Shown here piece by piece: positions 55,874-63,875 of a stretch of DNA of 64,000 nucleotides (position 1 is its first letter; every line of letters begins with the position of its first letter). The notes beneath the pieces were generated by a model. That model had not been told where the DNA came from. It saw nothing but the letters and a program-made list of their open reading frames with translations, and made no database searches. Source of the stretch: AP-15 sp963747735 (GTDB lineage: Bacteria > Pseudomonadota > Alphaproteobacteria > ATCC43930 > CGMCC-115725); assembly GCA_963747735.1 (NCBI GenBank), contig CAVVGE010000012.1, forward strand, positions 27,146-91,145. Reading direction: 5' to 3'. The translations under genes and the position numbers were made by a program.

Positions 55874-56703
55874 GTCATTTTGATCGGTAAATGGCGTGAG
55901 ATTTTGATCGCTAAATGGCGCTGCTCACGCTTGCTTCTGCCAACGTGATCTCGCCCGCCCCGAGCCGAAGAGCCTCGTAGAGAGCCGTCTTGCCGACCCT
56001 GAGCCGACCGGCGGCTTCCCGCACCGTCAGGCCCTTCGCGATCATGCTGCGGGCACGCGTCAGCTTGTTGGCATCGATGACGGGTTTCCGTCCGCCCTTG
56101 CGGCCCCGCGCGGCCGCTGCGGCAAGGCCGGCGCGCGTGCGTTCCCGGATCAAGTCGCGCTCGAACTGGCCGAGCGCGCCGAAGAGGTGGAATACCAGCC
56201 GCCCTCCGGGCGTCGTGGTGTCGATTGCCTCGGTAATCGAGCGGAAGCCGACTCCCCGATGTTCGAGGGTCGTCACGGTTTCGATCAGATGCACGAGCGA
56301 GCGGCCGAGCCGGTCGAGCTTCCAAACGACCAGCACATCGCCCTCGCGCACATAGTCGACCGCCTGGCGCAAGCCCAGTCGATCGGCACGAGCGCCGGAA
56401 GCGCGCTCCTCGAAGACCTTCGTGCAACCGGCCGCGGCGAGAGCATCGAGCTGCAGCGCCGGGTCTTGGTCGAGGGTGCTGACGCGGGCCGTAGCCGATG
56501 AGCGTCACGGGCGTTCTTGTCCGTCTTACCGTCCGGCAATCATCTTGTCCGATTTGCCGTCAGTAGTCCAACATTACCGGACACCCTGAGGCTGGCCGCT
56601 CATCGGTCCTTTGTCGGACAGCCTCGCCGGGCCGCCGGTCCACGACCCGGCCTGCGCCAGATAGCGATCAAACAACTACGCCAATTACCGTTCAAAATGA
56701 CAC
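55874..56703 (-). mobile_element. Resolvase-only mini-element with two-part inverted ends
   Basis: The left end reads GTCATTTTGATCGGTAAATG, then TTTTGATCGCTAAATGGCGC. The right end, on the complement, reads GTCATTTTGAACGGTAATTG, then TTTGATCGCTATCTGGCGC. The roughly 45-bp imperfect inverted ends each contain two similar sub-sites and enclose an 830-bp unit with one serine recombinase gene and no transposase. A solo copy of the right end lies at 44150-44226. Confidence 0.7.
55911..56508 (-). pseudogene. Serine recombinase (Tn3/Hin-type resolvase), one frameshift
   Basis: GTG 56508 starts MTLIGYG. An extra G near 56487 shifts the frame; without it the sequence reads GYARVSTLDQDPALQLDALA, AAGCTKVFEERASGARADRL and on into the open frame 56372-55911. 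It has LVVWKLDRLGRSLVHLIETV, TPGGRLVFHLFGALGQFERD, LIRERTRAGLAAAAARGRKG and a C-terminal helix-turn-helix (LTVREAAGRLRVGKTALYEA). The catalytic Ser, Arg and DNA-binding domain are intact, so a single correction would give a full resolvase. Confidence 0.82.
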
Positions 56704-56719
56704 CTCCATAAATCGATCG

Positions 56720-57651
56720 TCAGGCAAAGTGCGGCATGACATCGGATGCAAAAAGCTCGCGGCTCTCCACGTCGTTCCGGTCGCCGTTAATCAGCAAATC
56801 GATACCGGCATCCTGGTACTGCCCGATCAGATCAATCGCCTCGGAAACCGTGCCGGCGAAGCCGGGGGACGGTTCGCGCGCCGACGTCGACCGCTGGCGT
56901 TTCGCCGCCGCAGCGGCTTCGTTGCGCCCGAGAAGCCAAGCCTGGACCTGGGTTTTTTCGATCGTAGCGTAATCGCGACCCGCCGCCTCGCAATGTCGGC
57001 GTAGCACCGCCAGCTTATGTCGCGTCTCCGGCGGATCGCTGCCGACGAGGTTGGAGGCATCGGCCACCCGGGCGACGGCGCGTAGCGTCATCTGCTCCCC
57101 GCCGCCGGCGATCAGCACCGGCGGACGCAGTTTTTGCACCGGCTTCGGTTCGAGGATCGCGTCTTCGATGTGGATGAATTGGCATGAAAGGTCGTTCGCG
57201 GCTCGGTCCACATCATAACGATCAACTGGACCGCTTCCTCCATCTGCCGGATGCGGGTCGCCGGCCGTGGAGGGAATTCCCAACCGTATTGCCGGTATTC
57301 CTCCTCGAAAAAGCCAGCGCCGATGCCGAGCGTCAGCCGTCCCCCGCTGATTTGATCGACGCTCGCTGCGATCTTGGCGAGATGCGCCGGATTGCGATAA
57401 CCGACCGCGGTGCAGAGGGTGGCGAGGCGGATGCGAGTGGTGACGGCCGCCAGTGCCGCCAGGACGGTCCAGCCTTCGAAGACCGGCTCATCCGGTGCAC
57501 CGACGCGGGGTATCTGGATCATGTGATCCAAAACCGAGAACCAGACAAAGCCGTGATGCTCCGCCCACTGCGCCTTCGCCTTCACCGCGTCGAACGCCTC
57601 TGCGGGATCAGGACGGTCGAGCCAGGATGAGTTTTGGATGCCGAACTTCAT
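56720..57651 (-). pseudogene. LLM-class F420-dependent oxidoreductase, one frameshift
   Basis: ATG 57651 (MKFGIQNSSWLDRPDPAEAF) begins a luciferase-like TIM barrel with QWAEHHGFVWFSVLDHMIQI, TRIRLATLCTAVGYRNPAHL, AKIAASVDQISGGRLTLGIG and GAGFFEEEYRQYGWEFPP. Near 57185 one base is missing (CATGCCAATTC), after which the frame 57283-56720 continues as QFIHIEDAILEPKPVQKLRP, PVLIAGGGEQMTLRAVARVA and AIDLIGQYQDAGIDLLING. Together about 310 residues, the normal length. The substrate is unknown. The start overlaps the stop of the TfoX-like gene (ATGA), so they share an operon. Confidence 0.85.
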
Positions 57652-58041
57652 GGCGATTGGCTCGTTGATTGAGGTTTTGATCTTCGCCTACCAGAGGTCC
57701 GCCATCGCTGCGCCGCCACCCGGCGTGCGGCCGCCAGCGCGGCCCGCCCCCACGCGACAAACTCATCGGGTTCGTCGAAGAGGCGCTCCGGCGCGCCAGA
57801 AGGAGAGATCGATGAAATCGTCCTTTTTCCGGTAGTTGAGCAGCGGAAAGGATCCCGCTTCCGCGAACGCCGTGCGATTGCCGTCATCGACCCGGAAGTA
57901 GAGCGTGTTATCCGTTACCATGCCGAGCATCAGGCCGTCGCAAAACACACCGGTCTTGCCGAACATCCGCCGCACCGTGATATGGCCGAGCGGCGCGAGT
58001 TGCTCGCGCAGGAACTCGGCAAAGCTGTCGCTGGCAACCAT
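57648..58041 (-). pseudogene. TfoX N-terminal-domain protein, one frameshift
   Basis: ATG 58041 encodes MVASDSFAEFLREQLAPLGH, ITVRRMFGKTGVFCDGLMLG and LYFRVDDGNRTAFAEAGSFP, the typical TfoX-N domain (R-R-M-F-G motif). Near 57790 (TTCTGGCGCGCCGGAGCG) a one-base shift separates it from APERLFDEPDEFVAWGRAAL, the expected C-terminal helix, ending at 57648. About 130 residues in total. In alphaproteobacteria such stand-alone domains have unknown roles. It lies between the ArsR-like and LLM genes on the same strand. Confidence 0.8.
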
Positions 58042-58097
58042 CCTCCATCCCCGTCGCCTCCCGGCGATCCCGCTTCGTCGACCGTCGGGGCGATGCT

Positions 58098-58503
58098 TTA
58101 CGGCTCGCCGGTGCGGCTGTCGCTTCCTTCCGACACGCGGATACCAAACGTTTCCGAGAAGCCACGCCGTCCCAACGCTGTGATGGCCACGGCGCTGCTG
58201 TATTTCATCCGCTCAATCCAACCGAGATCAAAGCAACGTTTGGTCAACGCAGCTCCTAACTCGCCCGCGATGTGCGGCCGTCGTTCTGTCCAGTCCAGGC
58301 ATAATCGGCTTGAACTTAAAGCGGAGCGGTCAGCGCCGAATTCGGCCAGAAAAATCCTACCGGCTCGGGCGACTTCAGCCGCTTCACCATCGAGCACGAC
58401 GTATTCGCGCTCGGTCAGAGTATCCGTCAGCTCCACGCTCAGGCGGCCTGCAAGATGATCGTAGCAAATTCGCGCCGCATTGAGCTCGATCGCCCTGCGG
58501 GTT
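58098..58503 (-). pseudogene. ArsR-like regulator, N-terminal half removed by IS1380
   Basis: The minus frame from 58503 encodes AARICYDHLAGRLSVELTDT, LTEREYVVLDGE, SSRLCLDWTERRPHIAGELG, AALTKRCFDLGWIERMKYSS and AITALGRRGFSETFGI. This is the C-terminal half of winged-helix ArsR-type regulators with a C-L-D-W-x-E-R-R-P-H motif. The DNA-binding N-terminus is missing because homology starts exactly at the IS1380 left end (58505). It lies 56 bp upstream of the TfoX-like gene, which it may once have regulated. Confidence 0.7.
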
Positions 58504-58504
58504 A

Positions 58505-58834
58505 GCCCGTCTTATTCATGACGGAACAGTTGATCTGTTGTAGGATTTGGTTGCTGAAGCCAACCCTTGCGGCAGATCGGAGCCCGCCATCACCGACGAT
58601 AGCCTGCTGCCGTTCTCGTTTCCAGCGGTTGCGGGCAAAAAAGTGACCGCCGCGTTTGACGGCGGCCGGCTCAGCTCCGATGGCGGGGTGATGCTGCTCG
58701 CCCAAGCCGAACGCCGGCTCGGCCTCGCCGCGCGGCTCGCGGCGGTGATCCCGGACGGCCGCGACCCGGACCGGGTCACCCATCGGCTGCCCGACATCCT
58801 GCGCGCCCGCATCTTTGCCATCGCCTGCGGCTAA
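58505..58834 (+). mobile_element. IS1380-family element, 5' fragment with transposase N-terminus
   Basis: The terminal region is followed by a frame (58547-58834) reading ITDDSLLPFSFPAVAGKKVT, AAFDGGRLSSDGGVMLLAQA, ERRLGLAARLAAVIPDGRDP and HRLPDILRARIFAIACG. This is the conserved opening of IS1380 transposases. It stops at 58835, where group II intron sequence begins on the other strand. It could be the missing half of the 3' piece at 10105-10546, but the two are 48 kb apart. Confidence 0.8.
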
Positions 58835-59096
58835 TACGGGTCCGTACCACGGCGGTTCGATCGGGTTAAGCCTGGGCAGGAACATCGAGGCGGGGAAGAC
58901 CGAGACCGTCGAAGTACGGGTTGCGCAGGGCCTGTTGGACGGCCGGATGTCCGGACATGCGCCGGAAACCGGTCGGCGAGCCGGCAGCAACCGCCGCGGG
59001 AAACTTAGGCAGGCCACGCTGTCGCAGTTCTTTGAAACGGTTGGGGCCGTTTTGCCATGCGGCGGGCGAGCGGCACGACCGCAGCACCCGCCGCAA
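58835..59096 (-). pseudogene. Group II intron 3' remnant (maturase C-terminus and start of domain V)
   Basis: The minus frame from 59096 reads CRSPAAWQNGPNRFKELRQR, GLPKFPAAVAAGSPTGFRRM, SGHPAVQQALRNPYFDGLGL and PRLDVPAQA then stop. This is the C-terminal DNA-binding tail of group II intron reverse transcriptases. After the stop the minus strand reads CGAACCGCCGTGGTACGGAC then CCGTA. It resembles the first strand and loop of domain V, but the complementary strand is missing: the sequence jumps into IS1380 at 58834. Confidence 0.55.
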
Positions 59097-59124
59097 TAGC
59101 CGCGCATTACGACGATAAAATAAT

Positions 59125-59160
59125 GCCCGCCGGGCGCGGGTTCGGATTGCCCCGGCGGGC
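59125..59160. terminator. Perfect 10-bp hairpin
   Basis: GCCCGCCGGG (59125-59134) and CCCGGCGGGC (59151-59160) enclose a 16-nt loop. It could end transcription of a lost gene or be a repeat element; no T run is present. Confidence 0.35.
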
Positions 59161-59762
59161 TTGCGCTATAAGCCCAACCGGGTTTGGAGGGCGGCCGGAT
59201 GAGGCAGGGTATAGGAGGGCGGTCATCCGGAATTTTCGTCGGATGAACTCGCATCGACGATCACCGGCGATTCGGCAACACGGCTTCAAACGCCGCCGAC
59301 ACGGATGTTGGCCGCCAAGCATCGGGGCAATCAGCACCGATCAGCAGGATCATTAATGCCGCCAATGCCCGGCTCAAAGCTCATCTCGACCGCGGGTAGA
59401 GCGGTTTCTAAACGGGTTGATTCGAATAGAAAAGGCTTTGCCCAGAGGAGCAGAGTGTCGAAGGTGGTGACGCAACGTCACAATCAATCGATCCCGAGAG
59501 ACTGGCAGCAACCGCTAGCGAATGCTGCCAGCCTTGCGATCGGCTCATAGGCTACACTACTAGGCTTGTGGATGACTGCGCTTTTTTCTTTGTGTGCTAC
59601 CAGATAAACGGTAGGATAGACAACCGGCGTCTCAATCTGGGCATGACGTTGGCTGGGAGATCCTTGCGCTCCCGCTCGATGGCGAAGGGGAGGCAGCTGA
59701 TGCCACGCAGTTCCCCAGTAAGTGTCCGCCTCGAACAACCCGGAAGATCCGTTGGCGAGGTC
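59161..59762. other. Intergenic region, no gene recognised
   Basis: This stretch before the kinase has lower GC content. In-frame sequence from 59568 is open but without codon bias before ATG 59763. GGCGAGG before that ATG is the likely ribosome site. Confidence 0.4.
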
Positions 59763-60656
59763 ATGAGTAAGATCCGCTCATGGCTCGACAGCCAGAACAT
59801 CAGGCCTACCGCGTTTAGAACGCACAACACCCGCTCGGGTTCCGTGGCGTTCGACATCCGCTTTGAGAGCGAGCACGAGGCATCCCTTTTTGAGCAAACA
59901 TTTTACCCTGATCTTCCATGGTCAGGTAATCGCGCAATCGCGAAATATCAATCGACAAAATTGGAAGCCTTGGGACAATTGGCTCACGATTTCGATAATC
60001 TGTTAACCGTTTTATCAGGTCAGCTTCAATTAATCAAAAGCTGCTCTAACGAGAATAGGATTATCGCGTTGGTAGAAGGTGGTCTTGGGTCAGTATCGCG
60101 TAAAGAAAAACTCGTTCAACATCTCATGGCCTTTGCACGCCAACAGCCATTGCGCCAGGAAGTCAGCGGTCTTGGCAAGATACTACCGGAAATCGTCGAG
60201 GTGCTCACTCGAGCGTTTCCACGGATTATGTTGACCATGGAAATGTCCGACGAAGTCTGGCCTGTCTCGGTTGATCCGAACCGTCTGAAATCGGCGATCC
60301 TCAATCTCACCTTCAACTCACGTGATGCAATGTCCGGGAGTGGCGCGCTAACGATAGCAGCGAAGAACATTCATCTGGAGAAGCCTCTTGAAAACGGCCT
60401 GAGGGGCGATCTCGTCAGCATCTCCGTGACGGATACGGCCACCGGAATGCCGGAGCACGCATTCGAGGCTTTCTTCACGACGAAGCAGGTCGGCTCGGGT
60501 ACCGGTCTTGGTCTTAGCATGGTACGAGACTTTGCCGAGCAGTCCGGTGGGACGGCGACGATAGAGATCGGACTCGGCAAGGGAACCTCAATCACGATAT
60601 ATCTACCCCGCGTAGAGCACCCGAGACAGGGGGCCGCAAACGATCAGATGCGCTAA
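59763..60656 (+). CDS. Soluble sensor histidine kinase
   Basis: This 297-residue protein is preferred from ATG 59763. The N-terminal 65 residues have no known sensor fold. The H box is KLEALGQLAHDFDNLLTVLS with the phospho-accepting His. The ATPase domain has the N box LNLTFNSRDAMSGSGALTIA, the G1 box VTDTATGMPEHAFEAFFTTK (usual DTGTGM altered to DTATGM) and the G2 box GSGTGLGLSMVRDFAEQSGG. There is no transmembrane segment or receiver domain, and no response regulator nearby. Base composition is less GC-rich than its neighbours. It belongs to the HisKA/HWE-like group with AHDFNNLL-type H boxes. Confidence 0.87.
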   Translation: MSKIRSWLDSQNIRPTAFRTHNTRSGSVAFDIRFESEHEASLFEQTFYPDLPWSGNRAIAKYQSTKLEALGQLAHDFDNLLTVLSGQLQLIKSCSNENRIIALVEGGLGSVSRKEKLVQHLMAFARQQPLRQEVSGLGKILPEIVEVLTRAFPRIMLTMEMSDEVWPVSVDPNRLKSAILNLTFNSRDAMSGSGALTIAAKNIHLEKPLENGLRGDLVSISVTDTATGMPEHAFEAFFTTKQVGSGTGLGLSMVRDFAEQSGGTATIEIGLGKGTSITIYLPRVEHPRQGAANDQMR

Positions 60657-60883
60657 ATCGGGAACGCCGTGCGTGGTAGTCCTCGCTCCGGCGAGTCTGG
60701 GTCAGTCTTCGCCGCGCCGGCAAACAGCTCGCCTGTGGTGATCACGGCCTTCACGCTCGGCACGCGGCGCACCTCGGCGGGTGGCGCCAGGTCAAGGACC
60801 GTCCATACCCAGCCCTATACGGAGAGCATGAGGATCTGTGGGGAGGTACGACGGAGCGAGGTGAATTCGGGTAGGCTGGTTGC

Positions 60884-61073
60884 ATGCCGCGCCGATCGAA
60901 ATTGTCATCACCGGGAGCCGCGGGGTCGAGGAGGCCTGCGGAGGAAGGCGACATCGTGCAGCTCAAGGTGCGGCTGCTCGGGATCAGCCCGATGTGCCGC
61001 GCGACACCGATGATCTGGCGGCGGCTGTTGGTGCCGAGCACCTGCACGCTGGCGGAGTTGCACGGCATCATTT
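60884..61073 (+). pseudogene. pRiA4b ORF-3-like protein, N-terminal fragment
   Basis: ATG 60884 gives a basic leader then DIVQLKVRLLGISPMCRATP, MIWRRLLVPSTCTLAELHGI. This is the opening of plasmid pRiA4b ORF-3/IS1096 TnpR-like proteins, which usually continue with AMGW-x-x-x-HLF. Here unrelated sequence follows after HGII (61073). GTAGGCTGGTTGC occurs both just before the start (60871-60883) and exactly at the truncation (61074-61086). Confidence 0.6.
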
Positions 61074-61231
61074 GTAGGCTGGTTGCCGATATTGGGATGG
61101 TTAAAGAAATATCAAGACAATATTCAACGAATACAAATACAGCGGAGCGCTGACCTTGGACCACCGACAATAACCGAAACCAACGCCGATAGAGCGGCGC
61201 CGCAAGATCAGCGTCAGCGCCAGGGGTATCC

Positions 61232-61556
61232 TTATGGGTAGTTGAACAATGCCGCCAGCTGCGCCGACGACAGCCGCATCACCCCGTCGCTGATCGCCGG
61301 CCATTTGAACTTGGCTCCCTGCAACCGCTTCGAGATCAGCCCAGGCCGGTTCCGTCATAGACCATAGACCCGCATCTTCGCACGGTCCGCTCGCTTCGAG
61401 CGAAACACCAAGATCGTCCCGCTGAACGGGTCCTGCCACAGCACCGATTGTACCGTCGCCGCCAGGCCGTCGGCGCCGCGGCGAAAAGTCAACCGGGCGC
61501 GTTGCGATCAGCACCCGCACCCCCGCCGGCGGTGCGCCGGAAAGGGCGGGAATCAC
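61232..61556 (-). pseudogene. IS66-family TnpB relic
   Basis: GTG 61556 encodes VIPALSGAPPAGVRVLIATR and PVDF; after a shift FRRGADGLAATVQSVLWQDP, FSGTILVFRSKRADRAKMRV, then a stop, and later KRLQGAKFKWPAISDGVMRL and SSAQLAALFNYP. These are IS66 TnpB blocks broken by at least three lesions. The start overlaps the end of the TnpA relic. Confidence 0.65.
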
Positions 61557-61893
61557 CTCATCGCCTTCAACAGGCCCAGCACCTTGCAAAGGACGGCCAG
61601 ATCGACCCCGGCCCTGACACATACGATCGCCCGGCCGATCTCGATCTCAATCGCCGCGCTCGACCCGGTATCTGCCACCACCGGAACAAAGTCGGGGCCT
61701 TGCTCGGCCATCGCCTCGCCACTCGCGCCTGATCCGAACTCCCGCCGCCAGCCGTAGGGTTGGTTGCGATGCAGCCCGTAGCGCACGGGATCTCGCTCGC
61801 CTGCGCACCCGGCACCTGGCTCTCGGCGACGATCGTCGCCTTCTCCGCCGCGCTCTAATGACGCCGTCGCGGCGTCCCCGTCAGCACTGCCAC
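61553..61893 (-). pseudogene. IS66-family TnpA relic
   Basis: The minus strand reads LTGTPRRRH, a stop where Trp is usual, then SAAEKATIVAESQVPGAQAS. After a one-base shift near 61785 it reads RYGLHRNQPYGWRREFGSGA and ends AVLCKVLGLLKAMR. This is a helix-turn-helix accessory protein of a different IS66 subgroup from the one at 34429. Inactive. Confidence 0.65.
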
Positions 61894-62045
61894 GCGACGG
61901 AAACTGTGCCCATCAATTGGCGAATTACTTGGCACACGATCCCCCGGCCTCGATCAGAACAGGCAGGTTCACCCCATCATCGTCATCCCGAGCAAGGTGG
62001 GGGTCAGGCTTCGCTTACCTTAACTTTGTGGCGTCGATTAAATTT

Positions 62046-62071
62046 GGAACCAACGTCCGAGCGCTTGCGTT
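62046..62071 (+). promoter_or_regulatory. EcfG-type general stress promoter
   Basis: GGAAC (62046-62050) and CGTT (62068-62071) are separated by exactly 17 bp. This is the consensus of the alphaproteobacterial general-stress sigma factor EcfG. It lies 98 bp upstream of a three-gene set of small stress-type proteins. Confidence 0.75.
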
Positions 62072-62168
62072 TTTGAGATCAGACCCAATAGCCCTGGCTT
62101 CGGTCTATTCGCCACGACGGCCGCTGTTTCGTCGCAGCGGACTGCATACTCACGAATGGGAGTTGACA

Positions 62169-63095
62169 ATGTCCACAAACGTGTACGACGACCCCGCGCT
62201 CCAGCGGCAAGGTTTTAGGGATACCGCTACGACGATGGTTAGCGGCTCCCACACACACCGTCGCATTTCTTGGGCCGCTATATTCGGCGGCGTCATCCTC
62301 GTCGTGGCCGTGCAGCTGCTGTGGAGCTTACTCGGTGCGGGCATCGGCCTTGGGAGCGTCAACCTAAATGCCGGGACGACGCCGGACGCCAGCAGCTTTG
62401 GCATTGGCGCCGGCGCCTGGTGGATGATCAGCAGTATTATAGCGCTCGCGTTCGGCGGCTACGTGTCGGCATGGCTAGCCGGAATTGAGATTCGTTGGGA
62501 CGGGGTGTTGCATGGCCTCATCACCTGGGGCATTGCGTCTCTGCTGACTGTCTACCTTCTGACCTCGGCCATTGGCGGCATCATTGGCGGTGGCGCCTCG
62601 GCCCTGGGCAGTCTGGCCTCCGCCGCTGGAAGTGGCATCAAAAACGCAGCACAGCCCGTTGCGCAAGCGGCAGGCATAAGCCCGGACATGCTGCAGCAAC
62701 AGGCACAAGCCTATGTGAAGCCCGCCAACCCCGACCCAACGACCATGAGCCCGCAGGAAGCGCAGAAGGAAGTTGTTGCCAACCTGACAACCTACGCCAA
62801 AGGCGGTCCGAATGCCGCGGTGGCGAAGGAGCGGATCATTACCATCATGGCTGCGCAGCAGCACATCAGCCGTGACCAGGCGGCAAAGCAGTTTGACGAT
62901 GCCGAGGCCAAGCTGCAGCAGGTCAAGGCGCAAGCGGTCCAAACGGCGAAAAAAGTCGCAGACGAGAGCGCGGCGGCGGCGGCGAAGACGTCTTTCGCGG
63001 CGTTTGCGGACCTGCTGATCGGTGCCATCGCCGCAGCCTTAGGCGGCTCGCTTGCGGTGCAGCGTCGGATATCCATCGCGCGACGGGTCATCTAA
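62169..63095 (+). CDS. Stress-associated membrane protein, unknown function
   Basis: ATG 62169 follows GGGAGTTGAC. The 308-residue product has helices at about residues 33-55 (ISWAAIFGGVILVVAVQLLW), 78-103, 110-140 and a C-terminal one (FADLLIGAIAAALGGSLAVQ). Between them is a cytoplasmic Gln/Ala-rich helical stretch (RDQAAKQFDDAEAKLQQVKA). Proteins of this architecture accompany YeaQ and CsbD genes in alphaproteobacteria. It is the first gene behind the EcfG-type promoter. The role is probably envelope protection under osmotic or oxidative stress, by association only. Confidence 0.75.
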   Translation: MSTNVYDDPALQRQGFRDTATTMVSGSHTHRRISWAAIFGGVILVVAVQLLWSLLGAGIGLGSVNLNAGTTPDASSFGIGAGAWWMISSIIALAFGGYVSAWLAGIEIRWDGVLHGLITWGIASLLTVYLLTSAIGGIIGGGASALGSLASAAGSGIKNAAQPVAQAAGISPDMLQQQAQAYVKPANPDPTTMSPQEAQKEVVANLTTYAKGGPNAAVAKERIITIMAAQQHISRDQAAKQFDDAEAKLQQVKAQAVQTAKKVADESAAAAAKTSFAAFADLLIGAIAAALGGSLAVQRRISIARRVI

Positions 63096-63153
63096 TTCTG
63101 ACCCGCCCGGTCAGACGGTGCCCGCGACAATTTCCAGTAAGAAGGACAGCAGC

Positions 63154-63411
63154 ATGTCGATCATCGGTTGGCTTATCCTCGGCCTGATCGCCGGCTTCAT
63201 CGCGAGCAAGATCGTCAACAAGAGCGGCGAGGGCATTATGCTCGACATAATTCTCGGCATTGTGGGCGCCGTGGTTGGCGGCTTCCTGTTTTCGTTCTTT
63301 GGCGCGGCGCCAGTAACCGGCCTCAACATCTACAGCATGATAGTCGCCATCATTGGCGCCGTCGTCGTGCTGATCATCTATCACGCCATCGTTGGCCGGC
63401 GAGCGATGTGA
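63154..63411 (+). CDS. GlsB/YeaQ/YmgE family stress-response membrane protein
   Basis: This 85-residue, three-helix membrane protein (MSIIGWLILGLIAGFIASKI) has the family signature G-x-I-x-G-x-x-A in GLIAGFIASKIV, LDIILGIVGAVVGGFLFSFF and a final helix MIVAIIGAVVVLIIYHAIVG. ATG 63154 follows AGTAAGAAGGAC. It is 58 bp after the first gene of the stress operon. Transglycosylase-associated/YeaQ proteins are induced by general stress in many bacteria. Confidence 0.92.
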   Translation: MSIIGWLILGLIAGFIASKIVNKSGEGIMLDIILGIVGAVVGGFLFSFFGAAPVTGLNIYSMIVAIIGAVVVLIIYHAIVGRRAM

Positions 63412-63454
63412 GCCTGCCAGCTCTAACGCACTAGACTAGCAAAGGAGAGTTCAG

Positions 63455-63709
63455 ATGGTCGACCAGAACAGGGCGGAAGGTGTCGCGCGCGATATCGGTG
63501 GCGAGCTGCAGGATGCCGTTGGCGCAATGACAGGCGACACTTCGACCCAAGCGCGCGGCAAGGCTAACCAGACTGCCGGGCAGGCGCAGAACCTGTACGG
63601 GCAGGTCTTGGATGACGTAAGGGAGTTTGCATCCGATCGGCCCTTGGGCGCAATGCTTGCCGCGATCGGCGTCGGAACCATTCTTGGGTTCTTCCTCGGT
63701 CGTCGCTGA
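63455..63709 (+). CDS. CsbD-like stress protein with C-terminal membrane anchor
   Basis: This 84-residue protein (MVDQNRAEGVARDIGGELQD) has a CsbD-type repeat with AVGAMTGDTSTQARGKANQT and AGQAQNLYGQVLDDVREFAS. A glycine-rich helix ending in arginines (LAAIGVGTILGFFLGRR) resembles YqjD/ElaB anchors. AAAGGAGAG precedes ATG 63455. It is the third gene behind the EcfG-type promoter. Confidence 0.88.
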   Translation: MVDQNRAEGVARDIGGELQDAVGAMTGDTSTQARGKANQTAGQAQNLYGQVLDDVREFASDRPLGAMLAAIGVGTILGFFLGRR

Positions 63710-63804
63710 CCAGCAGAATGCACCGGGTCGAGCAGCCGCGGTCGGCGCCCCGGAGAGGATCGCGTTGAACCATCCGGGATACTGGGACAGCAATTTCAGC
63801 AAGA

Positions 63805-63870
63805 TCAAATGCCCGCTACGAAAAAGGCGAGATGATCCTGACCTCAAACCGCGGTTTTGCGAGTGGGCGA
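63805..63870 (+). pseudogene. IS21-family IstB scrap
   Basis: The frame reads ARYEKGEMILTSNRGFA and then shifts (one G missing before GAGTGGGCGAG, which would give EWA). R-Y-E-x-G-x-x-I-L-T-S-N-R is the sensor motif of the IstB helper ATPase. Only about 20 residues remain, joined to an IS3 transposase on the other strand. Confidence 0.5.
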
Positions 63871-63875
63871 GGTCC

